A stretch of DNA of 14,865 nucleotides from contig JALUTE010000167.1 of NCBI GenBank assembly GCA_027058255.1, positions 1-14,865 on the forward strand, in the 5' to 3' direction. Positions 7,444-13,699 of the stretch are shown piece by piece. Both the position numbers and the translations under genes were made by a program. Below the pieces are notes generated by a model. The model ran no database searches. It was not told where the DNA came from and worked only from the letters and a program-made list of their open reading frames with translations. How positions within the stretch are numbered: position 1 is the stretch's first letter; each line of letters begins with the position of its first letter. Source of the DNA: Methyloligella sp. (GTDB lineage: Bacteria > Pseudomonadota > Alphaproteobacteria > Rhizobiales > JALUTE01).

Positions 7444-7539
7444 GAGGAGCGAAGCGAGCGGCGCTGCGTCCGCGCGCTGCGGGGGCCATCCGCACGCCGC
7501 CCTCCGCCGGGCTGTGCCAGCATCGCCGCGGATTTCCGG
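7444..7539. other. Gap with no feature
   Basis: The 96 bases between the right end of the IS630 remnant and the stop codon of the SDH-type protease gene are GC-rich with no clear gene, hairpin with T-tract or promoter. Confidence 0.4.
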
Positions 7540-8382
7540 TCAGGTCTGGCTGGAGCGCCCCTTGCCCGGCACGTCGCGATGCGGCGTCGGCAGATACTCG
7601 ACCGTCGGAACGGCTTTCGTTGGCTGGGGATAGAGGCTCATCATCTCCAGAACCGCCTCGGGCATATCGGTCTCGACATTGAGGCCGAGGCTGCGCGCCT
7701 CGTCGGCGAAGATGGGGTAGTCATGGGTCCACACGCCCTCGCTCAGGGTCTTGGCGAGGGCGCATGCCTTCTCCGGCTCCATCTGGCCTTCGAGCAGTTT
7801 CTCGGCGGTGGCGCGGATCTGGGCGATGGCCTTCTTGCCGAGGTCCGCCATCACCAGCGTCTGGTCGTCGATCTTGTCCACCGGCTTCTGCTCGATCACC
7901 CGCTGCAGGGAGGCCGCCGGCTGATTGCCGAGCTGCGGGTCGATGGGGCCGAGGGCCGAGTGCTCGCACATGCGGATCTCGTCGGCGGCAAGCGCGATCA
8001 GCGTGCCGCCGGACATGGCGAAATGGGGCACGAACACGGTGACCTTGGCCGGGTGAGCCTTGATGGCGCGGGCGATCTGCGTCGCGGCGATCACCATGCC
8101 GCCGGGGGTGTGCAGGATGATGTCGAGCGGCACGTCGTCATCGGTGAGCTGGACCGCACGCAGCACCTCCTCCGAATCGTTGATGTCGATATAGCGCATG
8201 AGCGGAAAGCCGAGAAAGCTCATGGTCTCCTGGCGGTGCACCAGCAGGATGACCCGCGACCCCCTCTCCTTCTCGATCTCGGCGATCTTGCGCTGGCGCA
8301 TGCTCTCCAGCAGCCGTTTCTGCATGTAGGGCTGGAACGCCATGAGGAGGAAAAACAGCCAGAAGAGATCCGATAGGTTCAT
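7540..8382 (-). CDS. SDH-family (ClpP/SppA-fold) membrane-anchored serine protease
   Basis: A 280-residue protein with an N-terminal hydrophobic anchor (MNLSDLFWLFFLLMAF, residues 1-16), then a coiled, charged linker (QKRLLESMRQRKIAEIEKER) and a ClpP-crotonase-fold domain. The oxyanion-type motif is LHTPGG at 90-95 and the likely nucleophile is Ser124 in PHFAMSGGTLIALAADEI, as in the SDH_protease/SppA-like family, where a Ser-Lys dyad works. Candidate lysines lie at about 166-184 (KPVDK, GKK). This resembles serine proteases that process membrane proteins. I took the ATG at 8380-8382 because it overlaps the rhomboid stop as ATGA and has AAGGA eight bases upstream; a TTG two codons earlier is possible but poorly spaced. 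The overlap implies translational coupling with the rhomboid gene and a joint role in membrane proteolysis. Substrates are unknown. Confidence 0.88.
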   Translation of the reverse strand: MNLSDLFWLFFLLMAFQPYMQKRLLESMRQRKIAEIEKERGSRVILLVHRQETMSFLGFPLMRYIDINDSEEVLRAVQLTDDDVPLDIILHTPGGMVIAATQIARAIKAHPAKVTVFVPHFAMSGGTLIALAADEIRMCEHSALGPIDPQLGNQPAASLQRVIEQKPVDKIDDQTLVMADLGKKAIAQIRATAEKLLEGQMEPEKACALAKTLSEGVWTHDYPIFADEARSLGLNVETDMPEAVLEMMSLYPQPTKAVPTVEYLPTPHRDVPGKGRSSQT

Positions 8383-9146
8383 TGCCAAGGTCCTTTCCCC
8401 GTCCGTCGTCCGTTCGGCAGGAAACCGTGCACGCCCTCGTCACGCTGAAAGGGCCGGTAGGTGTCGGGGCCATGGCGGATCAGGTCGATGATCAGCCAGC
8501 CGACCGCAAAGCCCCCGATATGCGCCCACCAGGCAATGCCGCCCGTGAGCCCGGCCGTTCCCGCGAGCAGGCCGCCAAGCCCGCCGAGCAATTGCATGAT
8601 GAACCAGATGCCCACGAAAACGGCGGCGTGCATCTCGAAAAAGAACGGCACGATGAATACGGGAACCACCACCAGCATGCGCGACAGGGGGAAGAGCCGC
8701 ATATAGGCGCCCATGATCCCCGCAATGGCGCCGGAGGCGCCGAGCGCCGGAATGGTGGAGGTGGCATTGACCCAGGCATGGGCCGCGCTCGCCCCGACGC
8801 CGCACAGCATGTAGAAGACGAAATAGCGCCCATGGCCGAGCCGGTCCTCGATGGCCGGGCCGAAGATGAGCAGCATCCACATATTGCCGAGCAGATGCAC
8901 CCAGCCGCCATGCAGGAAGATGTTGGTGACGAAGGGCAGGAACAGGCCGCTGTCGATACCCTGGGCCTCGGCCCATCCGGGATAGAAGAAGCGCGCCGGG
9001 ATGAGGGCGAAATGCTGGAGGAAATGCTCGCGCACGGGCGGGGGAAGCGAGATCTGATAAAGGAAGGCGAGCACGTTCACGGCCACGAGCGACCAGGTGA
9101 CGAGCGGCATGTAGCGGGTGGCGACGGTCGTCTTGATCGGAAACAC
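8379..9146 (-). CDS. Rhomboid-family intramembrane serine protease
   Basis: A 255-residue polytopic inner-membrane protease. Family hallmarks are complete: the L1-loop motif HGGWVHLLGNMW (residues 79-90, with His84 and Asn88), the nucleophile in GASGAIAGIMGAY (Ser138) and the catalytic His209 in WWAHIGGFAVGW. About six transmembrane segments can be drawn, starting at LVTWSLVAVNVLAFLY (15-30). Rhomboids cleave substrate helices inside the bilayer. I chose the GTG at 9146 because it gives the family-typical N-terminus MFPIKT, 16 bases after GGGGGAAG-type purines; the frame runs open to 9203 but that extension looks non-coding. Its TGA overlaps the ATG of the SDH-type protease, forming a two-gene operon. 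The C-terminal tail (from about residue 218) is polar and cytoplasmic-looking. The cellular substrate is not indicated. Confidence 0.93.
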   Translation of the reverse strand: MFPIKTTVATRYMPLVTWSLVAVNVLAFLYQISLPPPVREHFLQHFALIPARFFYPGWAEAQGIDSGLFLPFVTNIFLHGGWVHLLGNMWMLLIFGPAIEDRLGHGRYFVFYMLCGVGASAAHAWVNATSTIPALGASGAIAGIMGAYMRLFPLSRMLVVVPVFIVPFFFEMHAAVFVGIWFIMQLLGGLGGLLAGTAGLTGGIAWWAHIGGFAVGWLIIDLIRHGPDTYRPFQRDEGVHGFLPNGRRTGKGPWQ

Positions 9147-9206
9147 GTCTGGCTCTTCCCCCTTGGCGCCTGCCGTTCGCGGCCCTCGAGGCCATGCGGC
9201 CACGCA

Positions 9207-9219
9207 GCAGCTTCGCTGC
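9207..9219. other. Tight hairpin between bhcR and the rhomboid gene
   Basis: GCAGC-TTC-GCTGC is a perfect 5-bp stem. Read on the - strand it contains GCGAAGC, known as a very stable mini-hairpin. It lies between the bhcR stop (9270) and the rhomboid start (9146), both on the - strand, so it could help separate the two transcripts. There is no T-tract. Confidence 0.25.
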
Positions 9220-9269
9220 CCAATGTGGCGAGTGGGCGCGCAAGGTGCAATAGCCTCGTGCTGCCCGTC

Positions 9270-10106
9270 TCAGGCGCCGCGTGCGGGCGGCTTGCCGCCG
9301 ATCGCCTCGGTGACCCTGGCGGCGGCCCGTTTCACCAGGGGGCCGAACTCGCCCAGCGTCTCGTCCGACATGCGCACCGTCGGGCCGGAGATGGAGATGC
9401 CGGCGATGGCCTCGCCATATTCGTTGAAGATCGGGGCGGCAAGGCACCGCATGCCGATATTTCGCTCCTCATCATCGATGGACCAGCCGCGCCGGCGGGT
9501 GCGCTCGAGATCGGCAAAGAGCGCGGAGGAGGAGGTGATCGTGTTCGGCGTGTAGGCTCTGAGGCCCTTCTTCTGCAAGATGCGCTCGACGTCCTCGCGG
9601 TCCATCTGCGCAAGGAGCGCCTTGCCGATGCCCGAGGCGTGCATGGGCCCGCGTGTCCCCTGCCGGAAGAAGGCGCGGATGGCCTGCGGCGTCTCGACCT
9701 GGGAGACGAACACCACGTCGCCGGCATCGGCGATGGCCATGTTGGCCGTCTCGCCGGTCGCCTCCATCAGGGCGCGCATGATCGGCCGTCCCGCCTCGAC
9801 GATGCTGGTGCGGCGCACGAAGGAGCTGCCGATCCGAAACGCCTCCACCCCGATCATCCAGTTCTGGGTCGTCTCGTCGAAATCGACAAAGCCGTGCCGC
9901 TGCATGGTCATGAGCAGCCGGTGGGCGGTGGAGGGGGCCATGCCGGCGGCAAGCGCGAGCTCTGTCAAGGTCGCCTCGTCCGCGCGGGCGAGGGCGCCCA
10001 GAAGGGCGAAAGCCCGGTCGAGTGTCTGGACGGTCTGAAGCGGCTTCTCGCCCGGGGCGGTGCGCGGGCGGCCGCGTGTTCTCTTGATCATGGTTCTCTC
10101 TGGCAT
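9270..10106 (-). CDS. bhcR: IclR-family transcriptional regulator of the beta-hydroxyaspartate cycle
   Basis: A 278-residue IclR-type regulator. A basic N-terminal tail (IKRTRGRPR) precedes a winged helix-turn-helix at about residues 25-85, with recognition region ATLTELALAAGMAPSTAHRL (46-64) and wing HGFVDFDETTQNW. The effector-binding (GAF-like) domain follows, with GPMHASGIGKALLA and the C-terminal RCLAAPIFNEYGEAIAGISISG, typical of the family. In Paracoccus the IclR protein BhcR sits divergent to bhcABCD, binds its promoter region and responds to glyoxylate; the same arrangement here supports the name. The ATG at 10106 follows GGAG by about 7 bases; a second ATG at 10091 with its own GAGAGAA is an equally good start and would remove five residues. 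The intergenic region to bhcA contains palindromes close to the E. coli IclR consensus. Confidence 0.9.
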   Translation of the reverse strand: MPERTMIKRTRGRPRTAPGEKPLQTVQTLDRAFALLGALARADEATLTELALAAGMAPSTAHRLLMTMQRHGFVDFDETTQNWMIGVEAFRIGSSFVRRTSIVEAGRPIMRALMEATGETANMAIADAGDVVFVSQVETPQAIRAFFRQGTRGPMHASGIGKALLAQMDREDVERILQKKGLRAYTPNTITSSSALFADLERTRRRGWSIDDEERNIGMRCLAAPIFNEYGEAIAGISISGPTVRMSDETLGEFGPLVKRAAARVTEAIGGKPPARGA

Positions 10107-10150
10107 GGCATGGCTCCGTAGCGGCAGGGGGCAGCCCCTGCATTGTCCGC

Positions 10151-10170
10151 AATTTCGAGAAATTTTTCCA
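10151..10170 (-). promoter_or_regulatory. Putative BhcR operator, bhcR-proximal copy
   Basis: Read on the - strand this is TGGAAAAATTTC, then TC, then GAAATT. It contains the palindrome AATTTC-GA-GAAATT (10151-10164) and a TGGAAA half-site (10165-10170). It matches the bhcA-proximal site in inverted orientation apart from two one-base deletions and the central dinucleotide. Its place upstream of bhcR suggests autoregulation. Confidence 0.5.
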
Positions 10171-10244
10171 CTGATTTTTCAATCACGCATTCGGAATAAT
10201 GAAAACGCTGATATATCAATGGGATATGCGATAATCCAAAAGAA

Positions 10245-10267
10245 TGGAAAATATTTCCAGAAATATT
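10245..10267 (+). promoter_or_regulatory. Putative BhcR operator, bhcA-proximal copy
   Basis: Two palindromes overlap here. TGGAAA-ATA-TTTCCA (10245-10259) matches the E. coli IclR consensus TGGAAATNATTTCCA at every defined position except one. AATATTTC-CA-GAAATATT (10250-10267) has 8-bp perfect arms. The site abuts and partly overlaps the candidate -35 hexamer of bhcA (10266-10271), so a bound regulator would touch RNA polymerase. Whether it activates or represses is not decided by sequence. Confidence 0.6.
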
Positions 10268-10294
10268 GCGCTCTGCCGTGCTAGCCTGTATGGT
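10266..10294 (+). promoter_or_regulatory. Candidate sigma-70 promoter of bhcA
   Basis: TTGCGC (10266-10271) and TATGGT (10289-10294) are separated by 17 bases, with TG one base before the -10 helping recognition. The -35 is poor, as expected for a regulated promoter. A start near 10301 would leave a leader of about 23 bases before the bhcA ATG, which carries the AAGGAG ribosome site. No mapping data are available. Confidence 0.4.
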
Positions 10295-10323
10295 GTCCGC
10301 AACAGACGATAAGGAGAGCCGCC

Positions 10324-11514
10324 ATGGCGGGAGAGAACCCGGTCTTCATCCCAGGGCCCACCAATATGCCGGAGCGCGTGCGCCGCGCCATCGACATTCC
10401 CTCGCGGGACCACCGCGCGCCCGATTTCGTTGCCTTTCTCGGCCCGCTGCTGGACGATGTGAAAGCCGTGTTCAAGACGCGCTCGGCCGAGATCCTCACC
10501 TTCCCGGCGAGCGGAACCGGGGGCTGGGAGGCGGCCATCACGAATGCGCTCTCGCCCGGCGACAAGGTCCTGGCGGCGCGCTATGGCATGTTCTCCCAGC
10601 GCTGGATCGACCTCTGCCGCCACCACGGGCTGGACGTCGAGGTGCTCGAGTGTCCCTGGGGCGAGGGCGCGCCCGTGGCCCGCTATGGCGAGCGCCTGGC
10701 CGCCGACACCGGGCACGAGATCAAGGCCGTTCTCGTCACACACAACGAGACCGCGACAGGTGTGGTGAGCGACGTGGGCGCGCTGCGCCGCGCCATGGAT
10801 GCGGCGGGCCACCCCGCCATGCTGTTCGTCGATTGCGTGAGCTCGCTCGCCTCCATGGATTTCCGCATGGATGAGTGGGGCGTCGACATTGCGGTCAGCG
10901 GCTCGCAGAAGGGCTTCATGCTGCCGGCCGGCATGGCCATTCTCGCCGTCAGCCCCAAGGCGATGGCCGCGTGCGAAAGCGCCCGCTCGGGCCGGTCCTT
11001 TTTCGATTTCCGGCAGATGGCCGGCGCCACGGGGCAGGGCGGCTATCCCTACACCCCGCCGCTCCAGCTTCTGGCGGGCCTGCGCGAGAGCCTCGACATG
11101 CTGCTCGAGGAGGGGCTGGAGAATGTCTTTGCGCGCCATCGCCACATCGCCGAGGGCGTGCGCCGCGCCGTCGATGCCTGGGGCCTGCGCCTGTGCGCTG
11201 CGCGGCCCGAGCTCTATTCCGATACGGTCAGCACCGTCATGGTTCCGGAGGGCTTCGACGCGGAGGCGCTCACCAATCACGCCTTGCAGGCCTATGGGGT
11301 CTCCTTCGGCATCGGCCTCGGCGAGACGGCGGGCAAGGCCTTTCGCATCGGCCATCTCGGCATGTTGAGCGAGACCCTCGCGCTTTCGGGCCTGGCCACC
11401 ATCGAGATGGCGATGCGCGACCTGGACTATCCCATCACCCTCGGCTCCGGCGTGGCCGCGGCCCAGGAGCACTATCGCGCCGGCCGCCGCCTCGCCCGGG
11501 CGAGCGCGGCTTGA
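10324..11514 (+). CDS. bhcA: Aspartate-glyoxylate aminotransferase (BhcA)
   Basis: A 396-residue fold-type I class V aminotransferase. It opens with NPVFIPGPTNMPERVRRAI, the substrate-loop start of serine/alanine-glyoxylate aminotransferases. PASGTGGWEAA (61-71) binds the PLP phosphate, Asp170 in LFVDCVSSL contacts the PLP nitrogen, and Lys196 in VSGSQKGFMLPAG is the Schiff-base lysine. In the BHAC it moves the amino group from aspartate to glyoxylate, giving oxaloacetate and glycine. On its own it would be annotated serine-glyoxylate aminotransferase; the BhcA call comes from the four-gene order with bhcBCD and the divergent IclR gene, plus the IPSRDHRAPDF segment I associate with this branch. 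The ATG at 10324 has AAGGAG 7 bases upstream. It is first in the operon, 36 bases before bhcB. Confidence 0.9.
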   Translation: MAGENPVFIPGPTNMPERVRRAIDIPSRDHRAPDFVAFLGPLLDDVKAVFKTRSAEILTFPASGTGGWEAAITNALSPGDKVLAARYGMFSQRWIDLCRHHGLDVEVLECPWGEGAPVARYGERLAADTGHEIKAVLVTHNETATGVVSDVGALRRAMDAAGHPAMLFVDCVSSLASMDFRMDEWGVDIAVSGSQKGFMLPAGMAILAVSPKAMAACESARSGRSFFDFRQMAGATGQGGYPYTPPLQLLAGLRESLDMLLEEGLENVFARHRHIAEGVRRAVDAWGLRLCAARPELYSDTVSTVMVPEGFDAEALTNHALQAYGVSFGIGLGETAGKAFRIGHLGMLSETLALSGLATIEMAMRDLDYPITLGSGVAAAQEHYRAGRRLARASAA

Positions 11515-11550
11515 CCCTGGCGGACCGACCTTCGGAGGACTTGAGCGCCC

Positions 11551-12519
11551 ATGAACGACCAGAGCACGGATATCTACATTCCCACATTCGAGGACGTGAA
11601 GGCCGCGCGCGAGCGCATCGCGCCCCATGTTCATCGCACGCCGGTGCTGACCTCCAGCACCTTCGACCGCATGACCGGCGCCGAGCTCTACTTCAAGTGC
11701 GAGAACTTCCAGAAGGCGGGCGTGTTCAAGGCCCGCGGCGCCTCCAATGCGGTGTTCGGGCTGTCGGACGAGCAGGCCGCGCGAGGGGTCGCCACCCATT
11801 CCTCGGGCAATCACGGGCTTGCGCTCTCCTATGCGGCGGGGCGGCGCGGCATCACCGCCACGGTCGTGATGCCGCGAACGGCGCCCGAGGCCAAGAAGGC
11901 GGCGGTGCGCGGCTATGGCGGCACGGTCGTCGAGTGCGAGCCCTCCACCTCGGCGCGCGAGGCCAGGCTCGAGGAGGTGATCGCCGAGAGCGGCGCCGAT
12001 TTCGTCCACCCCTATAACGATCATCGGGTGATCGCGGGACAGGGCACCTGCTCGCTGGAGCTGCATGAGGACGTGGGGCCCCTCGACGCGGTCATTGCGC
12101 CCATCGGCGGCGGCGGCATGATCTCCGGCACCTGTCTCACCCTCTCCAACATCGCGCCGCAAACCAAGATCTATGCCGCCGAGCCCGAGCAGGCGGATGA
12201 CGTCTACCGCTCGTTCCACGCGGGGCGCATCATCGAGGACGACGCGCCGCAGACCATCGCCGACGGGCTGAAGGTGAGCATGCGCCCGCGCACCTGGCAC
12301 TTCGTCTCCAGCTATGTGACGGACGTCTTGCTGGTGAGCGAGCAGGAGATCATCGACGCCATGCGCCTCACCTGGCAGCGCATGAAGATCGTCATCGAGC
12401 CATCGAGCGCCGTCGCCCTCGCGGCGGTATTCCGGAACAAGGACCTTTTTGCCGGCAAGCGCGTCGGCGTGATCGTCACGGGCGGCAATGTCGATCTCGA
12501 CAGGCTGCCCTGGCTGTGA
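11551..12519 (+). CDS. bhcB: beta-Hydroxyaspartate dehydratase (BhcB)
   Basis: A 322-residue fold-type II PLP enzyme of the serine/threonine dehydratase and serine racemase group. The PLP lysine is Lys60 in FQKAGVFKARGA; the usual family form is FQ-x-(T/S)-G-(S/A)-FK-x-RGA. Phosphate and cofactor contacts are SSGNHG (84-89), GGGGM (186-190) and TGGN (310-313). There is no C-terminal ACT regulatory domain, as in serine racemase and hydroxyaspartate dehydratases and unlike biosynthetic IlvA. In the BHAC it removes water from (2R,3S)-beta-hydroxyaspartate to give iminosuccinate, which BhcD takes up before it can hydrolyse. Ala in place of the common Thr/Ser before Gly-x-Phe-Lys (KAGVFK) is worth noting. 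GGAGG lies about 12 bases before the ATG. Without context it would be called threonine ammonia-lyase. Confidence 0.9.
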   Translation: MNDQSTDIYIPTFEDVKAARERIAPHVHRTPVLTSSTFDRMTGAELYFKCENFQKAGVFKARGASNAVFGLSDEQAARGVATHSSGNHGLALSYAAGRRGITATVVMPRTAPEAKKAAVRGYGGTVVECEPSTSAREARLEEVIAESGADFVHPYNDHRVIAGQGTCSLELHEDVGPLDAVIAPIGGGGMISGTCLTLSNIAPQTKIYAAEPEQADDVYRSFHAGRIIEDDAPQTIADGLKVSMRPRTWHFVSSYVTDVLLVSEQEIIDAMRLTWQRMKIVIEPSSAVALAAVFRNKDLFAGKRVGVIVTGGNVDLDRLPWL

Positions 12520-12537
12520 GGCTTCAGGAGACCCCCC

Positions 12538-13698
12538 ATGAACAAGCACGTCCCCATCGATACCTTCGAGGTCGGCTACAATATTCCCGCCAAGGCGGGC
12601 ATGAGCGTCGATGACATCCAGACTCCCTGCCTGGTCGTCGATCTCGACGCCCTGGAGGAGAATCTCGACCGGATGCAGAAGCAGGCCGACGAGATGGGCG
12701 TGCGCCTTCGGGTGCACGGCAAGATGCACAAATCGGCCGATATCGCCAAGATGCAGATCGCGCGCGGCGCCTGCGGCATTTGCTGCCAGAAGGTGAGCGA
12801 GGCCGAGGCCTTCGCCCGCGAGGGCATCCGCGACATTCTCGTCTCCAACCAGGTGCGCGATCCGGCCAAGATCGACCGCCTCGCCCGCCTGCCGAAGCTG
12901 GGGGCGCGGACCATCGTCTGTGTGGACGATCTGGCCAATGTGGCCGACCTCGCAGCCGCCGCCCAGCGTCACGGGACCGAGATCGAGGTTCTGGTCGAGA
13001 TCGACTGCGGCGCCGGGCGCTGCGGCGTCACCGAGACGGCGGATGTGGTCGCCATCGCCAAGGCCATCGACGCGGCGGAGGGGCTGAAATTCGCCGGCCT
13101 TCAGGCCTATCAGGGCGCCATGCAGCATCTCGAGGACTACAATGAGCGCAAGGAGAAGATCGACATCGCCGTCGCCATGGTGCGCGATGCGGTCGAGGCG
13201 CTCCAGGCCGAGGGGCTCACTTGCGACATCATCGGGGGCGGTGGCACCGGCTCCTACTATTTCGAGGGCAATTCCGGCGTCTACAACGAGCTGCAATGCG
13301 GCTCCTACGCCTTCATGGATGCCGACTATGGCCGGGTGCGCGACGAGAACGGCCGGCGTATCGACGAGAGCCAGTTCCGCAACGCGCTCTTCATCCTCAC
13401 CTCGGTCATGAGCCATGCCAAGGCGGACAAGGCGGTGGTGGATGCGGGCCTCAAGGCCCAGTCGGTGGACAGCGGCCTGCCGACCGTCCATGGCATCGAG
13501 GGCGTGGAGTACATCAAGTGCTCCGACGAGCATGGCGTCATATCCGACCCCGAGGGCAAGCTCGCCATCAATCAGAAGGTGAGGCTCGTGCCCGGCCATT
13601 GCGACCCCACCTGCAATGTGCATGACTGGTACGTGCTGATCCGCGGCGACAAGGTGGAGGATGTGATCCCGGTGACGGCCCGCGGTCTGGCCTACTGA
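12538..13698 (+). CDS. bhcC: beta-Hydroxyaspartate aldolase (BhcC)
   Basis: A 386-residue fold-type III (alanine-racemase-like) PLP enzyme of the D-threonine aldolase family. The PLP lysine is Lys62 in RVHGKMHKS, equivalent to the HxKxHK motif of D-threonine aldolase. The divalent metal site is His354 and Asp356 in PGHCDPTCNVHDWYV. GGGGTGSYYF (about 235-244) fits the phosphate-binding loop and YQGAMQHLEDY (about 188-198) is a conserved family block. In the BHAC it condenses glyoxylate and glycine into (2R,3S)-beta-hydroxyaspartate, the carbon-carbon bond-forming step. The ATG at 12538 is 18 bases after the bhcB stop, with AGGAGA upstream. In isolation the annotation would be D-threonine aldolase/DSD1-like; gene order decides the name. 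Confidence 0.92.
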   Translation: MNKHVPIDTFEVGYNIPAKAGMSVDDIQTPCLVVDLDALEENLDRMQKQADEMGVRLRVHGKMHKSADIAKMQIARGACGICCQKVSEAEAFAREGIRDILVSNQVRDPAKIDRLARLPKLGARTIVCVDDLANVADLAAAAQRHGTEIEVLVEIDCGAGRCGVTETADVVAIAKAIDAAEGLKFAGLQAYQGAMQHLEDYNERKEKIDIAVAMVRDAVEALQAEGLTCDIIGGGGTGSYYFEGNSGVYNELQCGSYAFMDADYGRVRDENGRRIDESQFRNALFILTSVMSHAKADKAVVDAGLKAQSVDSGLPTVHGIEGVEYIKCSDEHGVISDPEGKLAINQKVRLVPGHCDPTCNVHDWYVLIRGDKVEDVIPVTARGLAY

Positions 13699-13699
13699 C

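Larger units (their letters stand above)
10107..10323. promoter_or_regulatory. Divergent bhcR-bhcA control region
   Basis: A 217-base region between two divergent start codons, strikingly AT-rich from about 10150 to 10268 compared with the GC-rich genes on both sides. It holds two inversely oriented compound palindromes (10151-10170 and 10245-10267), a perfect 10-bp palindrome TGATATATCA at 10209-10218 midway between them, a candidate sigma-70 promoter for bhcA and the bhcA ribosome site AAGGAG at 10311-10316. This layout suits regulation of both transcripts by one dimeric or tetrameric regulator, most simply BhcR. Confidence 0.75.

Noticed and set aside
8382..10121. A 579-codon + strand frame opposite the rhomboid gene and bhcR
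   Set aside because: Antisense shadow of two well-supported - strand genes; it spans their intergenic gap without any recognisable protein.
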